64,000 nucleotides of DNA from Candidatus Methylomicrobium oryzae (GTDB lineage Bacteria > Pseudomonadota > Gammaproteobacteria > Methylococcales > Methylomonadaceae), in the NCBI RefSeq assembly GCF_016745425.1, contig NZ_JAERVK010000013.1:15029-79028 (forward strand), given 5' to 3'. Of the stretch, positions 27,132 to 36,400 are shown one piece after another. The notes beneath the pieces were generated by a model. That model did not search any database. It was not told the DNA's origin and saw only the letters and a program-made list of their open reading frames with translations. Position 1 is the first letter of the stretch. Each line of letters begins with the position of its first letter. A program made the translations under genes and the position numbers.

Positions 27132-27174
27132 ATAAATACTTAATTTATTCGGCTTCGCTTGCGAGGGTGAGATA

Positions 27175-28833
27175 ATGCGGACTTTGGTGCTGGTTTTGAA
27201 TTGTGCGGCAGGTATATTTTTTTCAACCAAAATCGACGCCGCTTCGACCGCTCTGGAAATTCATCGAGATCAAAGGAATAATCAGTACGGTATTGGGATG
27301 GAGCGAAATCCTACGACAGAAGAATATTCCACTGATACCGAACCAAATGCGTCAAATTCCGCGGAGCTGGAAAGTGGGCGGGCGGCGCTCCTGAAAAGTA
27401 CAAAATTAGAACAAGCCGCGGCAAAATACATCGTTCGCCCCCACTCTCTTCCCTTGCCTGTCAACAACTACACCGCATTAGGTATGCGCCTTAGATTCGG
27501 TGCAGACGCTCCGCCTGCGGATGATGTATCGGATAATGCCATGGCCCGTAAAGGACAAAGCCTTTCTGGCAGTGCGAATGAAGAAAAGGCATTGCATGAT
27601 CCCGACGATGTTTGGGAGCGCCTTCGTTTGGGATTGAAAATTTTTTGGCCTGGTTTCATCTCAACACAACCAAAGAATGCGCTGAAGCAAGAAAAACTAG
27701 CCGATGCTTCACGCTCGCTTGATCTGCACGACATAAACTCCGAATCTATGGGGAGTCCCAAAACTGCAGCTAGGGAAAACGCCGAGCGGAAACAATTAGC
27801 GAAGGCAAAGTATATCATTCAGCCGCACACCGCTGGTGCTCCGTTACATCGCTATACGGCTTTAGGTTGCCGCCTGAGGTTCGGCGCCGGCAATCCCTCG
27901 GGAGATAATGCCGACTGTATTCTCCCCCCTACTGCGCAATATCGGCAAGGTTCAACAGAAGATTCCAATGACGACTGCCTAGATAAGGTCGAAGCGACCT
28001 CTGCATCTAATTACCGTCATCAACAGCTCAAACACGGCAACTCGAGCTTGTCAATTAGTGGAAATTCACATAATGCTCCGGAAATGATTGGTGCTTTGGC
28101 TCAAGACAAGAATCATTCTTCAGCTTGCTCTAATCGCCAACCTTTATCTCTGGCGGATTCGAACATGCCCGCTAACCAAAGCAAAGCTTTAGAGAACGGA
28201 GACACCAAAAAAATGCTGATTGATGAGCGAATCAATAGGCAGATTCGCTTTTATAGCCAGAATCCGCGCTATCTCTATCGCGTGGCAGAGCGTGCGAGAC
28301 CTTATCTTTACTATATCGTGGAGCAACTCAATCAGCATCAACTGCCTTTGGAGCTGGCTCTGTTGCCCATCGTGGAAAGCGCTTATCAGCCGACGGCGAT
28401 GTCGCCTAAAGGTGCTGCAGGACTTTGGCAATTCATTTCCGGTACCGGCAACGACTATGATCTGGATCAAAATGACCAATACGATGAAAGGCTTGACGCG
28501 CTGGCCTCTACCCGGGCGGCGATTCGCTATTTATCCGACCTGAATGTTCATTTTAAAGGGGACTGGTTGTTGGCATTGGCCGCATATAATTGCGGACAAG
28601 GGGCTGTTGACAATGCCATTAACCGCAATCTTGCCGAAGGATTGCAAGCCGATTATTGGTCTTTGCGCTTGCCCGAAGAGACACAAAATTATGTTCCTCG
28701 TTTTTTAGCCTTGACATATATTTTTGCCAATCCGGAAAATTATGGACTGAAATTTGCCCCCATCAAGAACGAGCCTTATTTTATAAGAATAACGACAAGT
28801 CAGCGTTCCGGTATAAAATATCCTGACTCTTAG
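27175..28833 (+). CDS. MltD-like lytic transglycosylase with duplicated N-terminal module
   Basis: A 552-residue exported protein (signal peptide about 1-22). The C-terminal 190 residues are an SLT domain of MltD type: the catalytic glutamate is in LLPIVESAYQP near 398, followed by GAAGLWQFISGTG and ALAAYNCGQGAV near 469. It should cleave peptidoglycan glycan strands in the periplasm. The N-terminal 350 residues are unusual. A block AKYIVRPHSLPLPVNNYTAL plus LRFGA near 82 recurs as AKYIIQPHTAGAPLHRYTAL plus LRFGA near 210. LysM repeats, usual in MltD, are absent. GAGGGTGAG precedes the start. It lies 234 bases before a secreted TPR gene. Confidence 0.85.
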   Translation: MRTLVLVLNCAAGIFFSTKIDAASTALEIHRDQRNNQYGIGMERNPTTEEYSTDTEPNASNSAELESGRAALLKSTKLEQAAAKYIVRPHSLPLPVNNYTALGMRLRFGADAPPADDVSDNAMARKGQSLSGSANEEKALHDPDDVWERLRLGLKIFWPGFISTQPKNALKQEKLADASRSLDLHDINSESMGSPKTAARENAERKQLAKAKYIIQPHTAGAPLHRYTALGCRLRFGAGNPSGDNADCILPPTAQYRQGSTEDSNDDCLDKVEATSASNYRHQQLKHGNSSLSISGNSHNAPEMIGALAQDKNHSSACSNRQPLSLADSNMPANQSKALENGDTKKMLIDERINRQIRFYSQNPRYLYRVAERARPYLYYIVEQLNQHQLPLELALLPIVESAYQPTAMSPKGAAGLWQFISGTGNDYDLDQNDQYDERLDALASTRAAIRYLSDLNVHFKGDWLLALAAYNCGQGAVDNAINRNLAEGLQADYWSLRLPEETQNYVPRFLALTYIFANPENYGLKFAPIKNEPYFIRITTSQRSGIKYPDS

Positions 28834-28981
28834 CAGACTGTCATATCTTTTTGCAGTGCGATTTAATTTGAGTTAACTGTATGGGGGGGAACCTAAATCT
28901 GGGTAATTGCAGTTCATTTTTACTTTTCAAATAGAGTTACTTTTTTTAAGGTCATCCCGTGAACTTTTAATTTGTCTATAA

Positions 28982-28992
28982 AAGGTTACCTT
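28982..28992. promoter_or_regulatory. Palindrome upstream of TPR gene, candidate operator
   Basis: AAGGTTACCTT is a perfect odd palindrome followed directly by CCTTAAGG. A related half-site, AAAGGTAAACCT, lies about 40 bases downstream. It is located 76 bases before the ATG at 29068. There is no evidence of a binding protein. Confidence 0.25.
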
Positions 28993-29067
28993 AAGGAAAA
29001 CTTTTCTCACAGCTATGGAAAAAGGTAAACCTAATTTAAAAATATTTCTTCAAACGAAGGCGAGATC

Positions 29068-30747
29068 ATGGAAAATAAGCTATCTAGTATTAAATCCGCA
29101 CTTATAATGGCTATCGGTTTCTTAGCTTTAAATCCGCTCTGTGAAGCAGCAATTTATGAATTGGAAGATAATCAAAAGAGCATACTAGAACCTTTAAATA
29201 ACGAATCGGAACGATTGCCATCTTTTCTTGAATCTATAAATCAAGCAGAAAAAAATAAAACAAAGTTAAATTTTGAGGAGGTTATCAGTCTTGTAAAACA
29301 AAACAAAATTGTAGAAGCTCAAAACAAGGTGTCTGATCTATTGCGACAATACCCGAATGAGTCTCAATATTACAATTTGCAGGCGCTTCTATATACTCTG
29401 AAGAAAGATTTGGCTAAAGCCGATCAAAACTTTGAAAAAGCTATTCAGCTGGATTCAAGAAATGTTCTGGCATACATTGGAGCAGCTAAATTTGCGTTAG
29501 ATAATGGGCAATTCGATAAAGCCAAAGGCTACGCCAATAAAGCCCTAGGTGTTAATGACAGAGTCATTGGTGCCTATCTTGTATTAGCTGATATAGCTTT
29601 AAAACAAAAGAATATTAATGAAGTAGAAAAAGTTTTATTAACAGCGCAGGAAAAAGTAAAAGGAGATATCACTGCTGAAATCAAAGTAATTCAAAGTTTA
29701 GCAAAGTTTTATGCGATACAGAAACAGCCAGAAAAGATGTTGACAGTTGGTAATGAATTGGTTAAGCGCTATCCAGATGATAATAAAGCGCTTTCAGTAC
29801 TTGTAGGGGCTCAAATAATCAATAAAAATTTACCGGCGGCTGAGGCAACGTTACATCAAATTATCGGCCAGGATAAGCAAGATATAGCTAATCGTTTGTT
29901 GTTAGCTAGATTATTAAGCACGCAATCGGGTAAAGAGAAGGAGGTGCTTAAATTGCTGGACGAAGCTGACCAAATTTCTCCTGACAAACCGGAAGCCCAG
30001 GTTTTTAAAACCGCCTATCTAATCAAATTGAAGCACTATCAAGAAGCTCTGGATTTAGCAGTTAGAGTAGACAAGCAATCTCCGAAGCTTGTGCTTGGAA
30101 AGTTGCTGAAAGGAGATGTTTACCTGGCAGAGAAAAAGCTTGACAAGGCCATCGAGATGTACCGGCAAGCTTATAAACTCCAGCCGAGCAACAAAGTGTT
30201 GTTTACTTTAGCCGACATTATGACCATTCAAAAGAAGCAGTCTGACGTAATCAATCTTTTAAACAACGCATTGGAAAAAGATGGCAAAAACGGCGCAATT
30301 CATTTCAAACTGGCTACGGTTTATCAACAGCAGAATGACAACAAACAGGCCGAAGCCCATTACAAAGCGATTCTGGAAGGGCAGCCAGATCATGTGCTTG
30401 CCTTAAATAATTTAGCCTATCTCTATTTTCAACAAAGCAATCCGAAAGCTTTGGAATTAGCAAAAAAAGCATACGAAAAAGCGCCTGAATCGGCTGCAAT
30501 TTTAGATACTTATGGATATATTCTGGTCAAGCAGGGTCAACCAAAAGAAGGTCTGCTCCTTTTAGAAAAAGCAGCCTCATTAGCGTCTAAATCCAGTGAT
30601 ATTCAATTTCATCTTGCCGAAGCCTATTCAGTTAACGGTGACGATCAAAAAGCGGTTGAAATCCTTAAACCTCTCGTGAATGCAGAACAATCCTTTTTGG
30701 AAAAAAATGCAGCGGTTAGCTTATTCAATAAACTGCAATCTCATTAA
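29068..30747 (+). CDS. Secreted tetratricopeptide-repeat protein
   Basis: A 559-residue protein with a signal peptide (about 1-28, ending CEAA) and continuous TPR repeats from about 65 to the end. Examples are YNLQALLYTLKKDLAKADQN, AYIGAAKFALDNGQFDKAKG and FKLATVYQQQNDNKQAEAHY. The repeat style is close to the C-terminal half of PrsT-type PEP-CTERM TPR proteins, so it may be a short paralog of the PrsT gene at 59955-62357. AAGGCGAG precedes the start. It could serve as a periplasmic scaffold for envelope or polysaccharide assembly, perhaps with the neighbouring lytic transglycosylase (inference from context). Confidence 0.8.
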   Translation: MENKLSSIKSALIMAIGFLALNPLCEAAIYELEDNQKSILEPLNNESERLPSFLESINQAEKNKTKLNFEEVISLVKQNKIVEAQNKVSDLLRQYPNESQYYNLQALLYTLKKDLAKADQNFEKAIQLDSRNVLAYIGAAKFALDNGQFDKAKGYANKALGVNDRVIGAYLVLADIALKQKNINEVEKVLLTAQEKVKGDITAEIKVIQSLAKFYAIQKQPEKMLTVGNELVKRYPDDNKALSVLVGAQIINKNLPAAEATLHQIIGQDKQDIANRLLLARLLSTQSGKEKEVLKLLDEADQISPDKPEAQVFKTAYLIKLKHYQEALDLAVRVDKQSPKLVLGKLLKGDVYLAEKKLDKAIEMYRQAYKLQPSNKVLFTLADIMTIQKKQSDVINLLNNALEKDGKNGAIHFKLATVYQQQNDNKQAEAHYKAILEGQPDHVLALNNLAYLYFQQSNPKALELAKKAYEKAPESAAILDTYGYILVKQGQPKEGLLLLEKAASLASKSSDIQFHLAEAYSVNGDDQKAVEILKPLVNAEQSFLEKNAAVSLFNKLQSH

Positions 30748-30786
30748 TTTTCATGGGTTTTATTTTTTAGTTTATGATGTTGATAT

Positions 30787-31727
30787 GGCTTTGTTGCATA
30801 AATCCGCCTTGCCTCAAATCAGGGCGGATGAAGAAAGCGAAAGCCTGCTACAAAGTGAAGAATTGGCGAGCGTACAATGATTCCCTGGTTAATCGGGGCC
30901 TTGACGCTCTGGTTTGAAGACTCCCAGATTGAACGCTGGCATCAGCCTGAAAGGTCCGGTTACCGCGGCAGGGCGATGACTTATTCCGATGTGGCGATTC
31001 AGTGTGGACTGATGATTCGAGAGCTTTTCCAGTTGCCGTTGCGAGCAACTGAGGGATTCTGAGATCTCTGGTTAATCTGTTGGATGGGCCGCTACAAGTG
31101 CCGGATTACAGCACTTTATGCCGGCGGCAACAAACCCTGTCGGTGGCGCTGCCCCGGCCTGTTGCCCAGACCCCTCGGCATCTGGTCGTGGATTCGACCG
31201 GACTAAAAGTCTATGGCGAAGGCGAATGGAAAGTCCGGCAACAAGGCATCAGTAAACGCCGGATCTGGCATAAACTGCATATTGCCGTGGATGCGCAAAC
31301 CCAGGAAGTCGTGGCGGTTGAACTGACCGCAAATTTTGTGGACGATGCCGAAGTCTTGCCGGACCTGTTGGAACAACTAGACACCGAGGAAGCGCTGGCG
31401 TCAGTGGCCGCGGATGGTGCCTATGACATGACCCTTTGCCGCCAAGCCATCCGGCAGCGGCATGCCCAGGCCTTGGTACCGCCGCGGGCCGGCGCCTTAG
31501 CCTAGCCTGATAATGAAGAGAGGACACCACATCCGCGGACGGTGATCCTGCGCACTTGTCAGGAACAAGGCGAAGCGGAGTGGAAATGGCAGAGCGGCTA
31601 TCATCGCCGCAGTTTGGCCGAAACCGCGATGTTTCGGGTCAAGACGCTGTTTAGCCAGAAGTTGAAAAATAGAAGCTTCGCGGCGCAGCAAGCGGAAGCT
31701 TACTTGCGTGTCGGGGTGGGGTATTAA
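30787..31727 (+). pseudogene. Disrupted IS5-family (IS903-like) transposase
   Basis: The element begins with the inverted-repeat sequence GGCTTTGTTGCATAAAT. The product is recoverable only in pieces: KVKNWRAYNDSLVNRG, then LTLWFEDSQIERWHQPERSG up to FQLPLRATEGF, then LQVPDYSTLCRRQQTLSVAL through LVVDSTGLKVYGEGEWK and ASVAADGAYDM, and finally LAETAMFRVKTLFSQKLKNR. Frameshifts near 30890 and 31063 and a stop at 31503 break it. The DDE residues in VVDSTG and ADGAYD are still readable. No matching right inverted repeat is seen after 31727, so the right end is lost. It cannot move by itself. Confidence 0.8.
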
Positions 31728-32150
31728 ACAAAATGACGGGCTTGGGTATGCCGGATAGTTATCCGGTCAGTTAACCAGAATAGAGAAAGGGAGAAACTTT
31801 GTCTTCACCAGGATTTATACAACAGAGCCTATTGATATTACAATAAAATAAATACCATGAAGTCAGGGTAAGAATTCCAAAGTGAGAGCCACCTTTTTTT
31901 AAGGTTCTGTTTTGGCAAATAAATCTGAAGAGACTAAGGGGGGGGCAGGGGCTATTTGATTGAATTTTTTTGTTTGATTGACGATTTTGCCAGTGTTCGA
32001 GCCGGCTTGGAAACCTCATCGGTTGGTAAGCCGGGCGAAATGGCTCCCTCGATCAACTTTATTGAGCCGTTCTGTGGGTTCGTTCATAGATATTCTCCTA
32101 TAAGGGGGTGAAACGGAGCCAACAGCCCAGCGCCTTGAGTCCTATCGGAG
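31728..32150. other. Intergenic region with unassigned debris
   Basis: No intact gene. On the minus strand a fragment MNEPTERLNKVDRGSHFARL (from about 32084) is followed by a stop and looks like a broken N-terminus of something mobile, but I cannot name it. Confidence 0.35.
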
Positions 32151-32473
32151 TTGATGACGCTAGCCATTCTGTTCCATCAGCTGCGCTTCCGCCAGTTCAA
32201 ATCCTTTTATCTGGGCACTGTCTACCGTCATCTGCGTGCCGAATTTCCAAGGCTCCCCAGAGTTACCACCGCTGCGTCGAACTCCTGCCCCGTTGCGCGG
32301 TGCCGCTGGCCGCTTTGTTCTCGTTGCTCAAAAAAGGAGAGTGCGACGGCATTTCCATCGCCGACGCCACCGCGCTGGCTGTCTGTGACAACCGGCGCAT
32401 TCCGCGCCACCAGGTCTTCCAAAGCATCGCCCGCCGCGCGCGGCATGACCTCGACAAGGTGGGCTTCCGATAG
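32151..32473 (+). pseudogene. Internal fragment of an IS982-family transposase
   Basis: LAILFHQLRFRQFKSFYLGT and VYRHLRAEFPRLP are in one frame. SYHRCVELLPRCAVPLAALF, then ISIADATALAVCDNRRIPRH and QVFQSIARRARHDLDKVGF, are in the next, so there is a frameshift at about 32265. The second part includes the catalytic D of the IS982 DSTxLxVCxNRR motif (here DATALAVCDNRR). Both ends are missing. Confidence 0.75.
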
Positions 32474-32865
32474 GGCTTATCCTAAACTCAGGTTAATAAC
32501 TTGATGCGTTTGACCTTAGTCTTTGATTCATGTCCCCTAAGCGATCAAATATTTTGCGTAAGTCCTGCTTATATAAGCAGATTTTCTGTTAAGCGCTTAC
32601 ACAATTAAGTTTTCTATAATATTTATGAGCTAGGATTAAAGTTTCAGATTCTGGGAAAGTTAATTTTAAAAATCGAGCCATTATGTCAATTTTTTAATGA
32701 TAATTTAATAATTGAGCGGAAAGCATTTAAGAAAAATTTAATTTTATGAATTTGAATGGTATAGATTTTTTATATTTTGATCTTAACAAAATATATATTA
32801 ATGAATGCGCTGCATGTTAGATCTCATTGTTGATGAGTTATTTTTATAAATGATACGGAGTTATT
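32474..32865. other. AT-rich upstream region of the acyltransferase gene
   Basis: No gene. It is very AT-rich and presumably includes the promoter of the acyltransferase at 32866. No lux-box-like palindrome or sigma-54 site is recognised. Confidence 0.4.
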
Positions 32866-33606
32866 ATGTTTGATGATTATTTTCAGGTTTTTTTGGCAGA
32901 TACTTGTGAAAGTAAAAAGATAAATTATTCGATACGTTATCAAGTCTACTGTGAAGAAATGGGGTTTGAAAATAAGGACAATTTTCCGATGGGTCAAGAA
33001 ATCGACGAATATGATGATAAATCCGTCCATTTTATTGTACAGCATAAGAAAACAGGGCAGTGGATTGGAGCAATGAGGCTGATTTTCAAGAATAATAATT
33101 TATTGCCTATTGAGCAGTATTGCCCTATTGAAGAGCCTATTATACCCAAGGCAAAGAATCAAACTGTCGAGTTGTCTAGGCTATGTATCATCAGGGAAAT
33201 AAGAAGGCGAGTTTCAGATATTGATTCACCTTATGGTATTACGGACGATGATAAAGAAATAAAGGTAACCGATAAGGTTAAACTATTACATGATCATCAG
33301 AGAATTAATGGGAGTATCATATGGGGGATATTAAATGCTGCTTCGGAATATTGTTATGTTAATAATATTCCGAATTGGTATTTTATGACTACCGGTGCCT
33401 TAACGAAAGTGCTTAATAAAGGAGGATTCAATATGCTGCAATTAGGAGAGGCTTTTTATCATAAAGGGGTGCGCTATCCTTTTAAAAAAGATGTTTTTGA
33501 AACCTATCATAATGAAATTTGGAGGAAAGAGTTTGTGAATGGCTATGGTTACCGTATGTTTTCCGATTTAAAAATTATTCAAAAACCTGCGGAAAAGGCA
33601 GCTTAG
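32866..33606 (+). CDS. PEP-CTERM/exosortase-associated acyltransferase (N-acyl amino acid synthase-like), copy 1
   Basis: A 246-residue member of the autoinducer-synthase-like GNAT family TIGR03694. The N-terminal YSIRYQVYCEEMGFE and DEYDDKSVHFIV, the strand QWIGAMRLIF and VELSRLCIIREIRRR are the conserved signatures. Published work on environmental clones showed that relatives are long-chain N-acyl amino acid synthases linked to PEP-CTERM/exosortase loci. The acyl donor would be an acyl-ACP, and the amino acid cannot be read from sequence. CGGAG precedes the ATG. It sits between IS remnants and is paralogous to the gene at 34498-35223, with which it is convergent across an IS5 element. Confidence 0.85.
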   Translation: MFDDYFQVFLADTCESKKINYSIRYQVYCEEMGFENKDNFPMGQEIDEYDDKSVHFIVQHKKTGQWIGAMRLIFKNNNLLPIEQYCPIEEPIIPKAKNQTVELSRLCIIREIRRRVSDIDSPYGITDDDKEIKVTDKVKLLHDHQRINGSIIWGILNAASEYCYVNNIPNWYFMTTGALTKVLNKGGFNMLQLGEAFYHKGVRYPFKKDVFETYHNEIWRKEFVNGYGYRMFSDLKIIQKPAEKAA

Positions 33607-33655
33607 TTAAAAAACTATTTCAAATTTTCTGCATTTCTAATTTATAATTCTGCTT

Positions 33656-34458
33656 GGCTTTGTTGCATAAATCGCGAAGCAAGTAAACTTCTCTTTACCC
33701 CTCTCCGCAGGGCGGATTTAGAGTATGGCAGCGGTAATCGGCGTACCCAATGGGGTAAGCCGCTTTAATAGCGCCGCACGAATTTGCAATTCGGCGACTT
33801 GGCTACTGAAAAGACCTGTCTTGACGTGTTCAACCAAGCGTTTGAAACAACGCATTTTCGTTTCTATCCGGCTGCGGCGATGAGAGCCAGCCGTTTTCTT
33901 AAGGTTCGATCCCCAACAGCTGGGTAGCGCGTCTTGTCTCATTTCGGGCGTTGGCAGCTGCCGTATTTTCTTTCTAGGATTTGCCATGCTTGTGCACGGG
34001 AATGACGGCATCAGCCCTCCGCTCAGTAATGGCCTTGTGGCTGCCCTGAGTAACGTAGGCGGCTTCTCCACTGACGGCTGCAACCATTTTCATCGACGGG
34101 TATCTGAACGAGTAAATAGTCCAAGTTGGCCAATCGAGGCCAGACAACTTCAATAAACTGGTGGCCATGCCGCTGGCATGCCGTAACGCCAGTCCGAAGA
34201 GGTTCTTGATCATTAGACAAAACGGAATGGCCGCGTCGGAAAACGTTTCCGTTCGCCTTCGCTTACTGCTAGCTGGCACTAACCAATCTCTCTTTTTAGC
34301 AATCCATAACAGCATTGGCCTGCGCGGTTGCAAGGATTGATTACCGCCTTGCCAACTGGGGCTTCGGTATTTCTGCGCCAGCGACTTGGACATTCCTATT
34401 CGGGATCAATGGATTCCCTTACACAATGGGGTTGATAGCCGATTTATGCAGCAAAGCC
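33656..34458 (-). mobile_element. Degenerate IS5-family element with both inverted repeats
   Basis: GGCTTTGTTGCATAAATCG at the left end is mirrored by CGATTTATGCAGCAAAGCC at the right end (one mismatch over 19). The enclosed 803 bases are shorter than a full IS5-type element (about 1 kb). The minus-strand transposase is split over two frames. 33974-34393 encodes SKRRRTETFSDAAIPFCLMI to LLKLSGLDWPTW and, after a gap, the ADAVIPVHKHGK region. The tail, RSRIETKMRCFKRLVEHVKT, is at 33718-34000. The part with the first catalytic Asp appears to be deleted. No target duplication is evident in the flanks. It is inactive, but could be mobilised in trans through its ends. Confidence 0.8.
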
Positions 34459-34497
34459 CAAAATAATATGAAGTGGTTCAATAGTTAAAATGAAGTC

Positions 34498-35223
34498 TTA
34501 TTTAAATTGACCTTTATTGGTCATGAATTCCCACATCTCGATATTCTTTTGAGCGACTCCATTAAGCAAATCGCTGACTTTGATTATACACGGCTGACGT
34601 TTGCCATGATACTCGGTTAGGGGGCCAATGGCGGTAAAATAAATGCCTAAGGTAGCAAAAAAACGTATAAGCGCTGGTTCCATAACGGCATACCAATAAT
34701 AAATTTTGTGTTCATAACTCATTTTGATCAAGCAAGCAAATAAGGCTATACTTAAGTGAGGCAGAATTCGTCGTTCGTCTTCATAATTATTTTCAGGCAT
34801 ATTGCTTATACCAGCGAGGGTTCCTGCTTCGTTTTTTCTGCGTTTAAAATCTTTTGATACACAAAATCGAGATGCTTCGGCAAGATGCGTATCTCTGGGT
34901 ATTCTCTGCAACAGTTCAAATTTATCAAATTTAGTATATTTTTCGATAGGAAACAATTTTTCTGGATTTTTTACGTCAGGAAAAATAAGACGTGTGGTTG
35001 CCGCAAATGAGCGGGACTTGCGGTGACGAATCAAATAATGCACGGAGTGATTGTCATATTCGTCAGATTCTAAACCTTGAAGATGATTTGCTGGATCTTC
35101 GAATCCGGTTTCAATACAATACACTTGATAGCGTAATTTGTAGACTTCATCTTTGAGTTCATCCGAAAGAGCTGGTATCATCTCGAAATACTCATTAAAT
35201 AATTCCAAGAGGTTAGTAGACAT
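34498..35223 (-). CDS. PEP-CTERM/exosortase-associated acyltransferase (N-acyl amino acid synthase-like), copy 2
   Basis: A 241-residue protein with the full TIGR03694 signature: VYKLRYQVYCIETGFED, DEYDNHSVHYLIRHRKS, AATTRLIFP, HLAEASRFCVSKDFKRR and a C-terminal YWYAVMEPALIRFFATLGI. It is closer to the family consensus than copy 1, which lies on the other side of a degenerate IS5 element. Divergent from it, across 265 AT-rich bases, starts the ThiF-like gene, so a shared regulatory region is likely. Expected reaction: acyl-ACP plus an amino acid gives an N-acyl amino acid, in the cytosol or at the membrane. No residue visible to me identifies the amino acid used. Confidence 0.9.
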   Translation of the reverse strand: MSTNLLELFNEYFEMIPALSDELKDEVYKLRYQVYCIETGFEDPANHLQGLESDEYDNHSVHYLIRHRKSRSFAATTRLIFPDVKNPEKLFPIEKYTKFDKFELLQRIPRDTHLAEASRFCVSKDFKRRKNEAGTLAGISNMPENNYEDERRILPHLSIALFACLIKMSYEHKIYYWYAVMEPALIRFFATLGIYFTAIGPLTEYHGKRQPCIIKVSDLLNGVAQKNIEMWEFMTNKGQFK

Positions 35224-35488
35224 AGAATCACCTTTTTATAGAGTTGAAAAAAATCATTTATTATTTCATAAAACTAGATGAGATTAAAAAATAAATCCAA
35301 GTGTTAATTCTCAGTATGATATATAATCTAAGAAGAGGTGAAAAGTATAAAATTTGCCATTAGTTTTTTAGCTTAATATCTGTATTTAGTGTTTGAGGTA
35401 TCTTTTTTTTCAAGATATTGTATCTTGCTTCGAAGATGAATTTTAGTATTTTACATCATATGTCATTTCCAAACGATGGTGGCTTTAG

Positions 35489-36352
35489 ATGAGTAAATTT
35501 AATTACGAAGAAGCATTTAGTCGTAACATCGGCTGGGTAACAGAAAAGGAACAGAAGATTCTCCGAGGTAAGAAAGTTGCTATAGCAGGCGTAGGAGGGG
35601 TAGGAGGTGTGCATTTGTTAACATTGACTCGCCTTGGAGTTGGGAGATATAGTTTGGCTGATCCCGATACTTTCGAGCTCGCTAATATGAACCGGCAAGT
35701 GGGTGCCATGATGAGTACAATGGGCTTGGCTAAAGTGGATGTACTTGCCAATATCGCGCTGGATATCAATCCTGAATTACAAATAAAGAAGTTTAGGGAT
35801 GGTGTGAATCAAGAAAACGTGGATGCTTTTCTTGAGGGTGCCGATATTTTCATCGATGGGCTGGATTTTTATGTGCTGGATGTTAGGAGAAAAATATTTG
35901 CTCGCTGCGCCGAATTGAATATTCCGGCCATTACGGCTGCCCCCTTTGGGATGGGCTCGGGATATCTCATTTTTATGCCGGGAAAGATGACTTTTGAAGA
36001 GTATTTTTGCATGGAAGGCCTAGGGATCATTGATCAACAGATTAATTTTGCTGTTGGGCTTGTACCCAAGGGTTTGCATAAAAGCTATTTAATTGATCCG
36101 GCTCGCTTTGACTTTGCTAATCATAAGGCTCCCTCAACATTTATGGGCTGTGAGTTTTGTGCCGCAGTTGCTGGTGTCGAAGCTCTAAAAATTTTATTAT
36201 CCAGAGGTAAAACTTACGCGGTTCCTTATTATCATCAATTTGACTGCTATACAGGAAGATGGAAACGCGGGTGGTTGCCAGGAGGCAATAGAAACCCTTT
36301 GCAGTGGATAAAAAAAATTTCTCTACGGCGGCAGCTGATTAAAAGTCAATAA
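35489..36352 (+). CDS. ThiF/E1-like adenylyltransferase
   Basis: A 287-residue ThiF/MoeB/HesA-fold protein. The nucleotide loop is VAIAGVGGVGGVHLLTL near 30-46, followed by the acidic-Asn-Arg motif LADPDTFELANMNRQVG (adenylation Arg) and the Lys in GLAKVDVLANIALDINPE. One CxxC pair is present (GCEFCAAVAG near 220), but the second CxxC of the usual structural zinc site is not obvious, and no clear catalytic thiolation cysteine stands out. No ubiquitin-like partner is seen nearby. It could adenylate a carboxylate, such as that of an N-acyl amino acid, rather than a protein tail (inference). The nitroreductase-like gene follows after 48 bases. Confidence 0.85.
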   Translation: MSKFNYEEAFSRNIGWVTEKEQKILRGKKVAIAGVGGVGGVHLLTLTRLGVGRYSLADPDTFELANMNRQVGAMMSTMGLAKVDVLANIALDINPELQIKKFRDGVNQENVDAFLEGADIFIDGLDFYVLDVRRKIFARCAELNIPAITAAPFGMGSGYLIFMPGKMTFEEYFCMEGLGIIDQQINFAVGLVPKGLHKSYLIDPARFDFANHKAPSTFMGCEFCAAVAGVEALKILLSRGKTYAVPYYHQFDCYTGRWKRGWLPGGNRNPLQWIKKISLRRQLIKSQ

Positions 36353-36400
36353 TTTTTCCCTTATTCCATTATAAAAAACAACTTTTTTCTAATAACCATT

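Noticed and set aside
35224-35488. lux-box or sigma-54 promoter controlling the acyltransferase/ThiF genes
   Set aside because: I searched by eye for a 20-base lux-type palindrome and for GG-N10-GC elements and found no convincing match.
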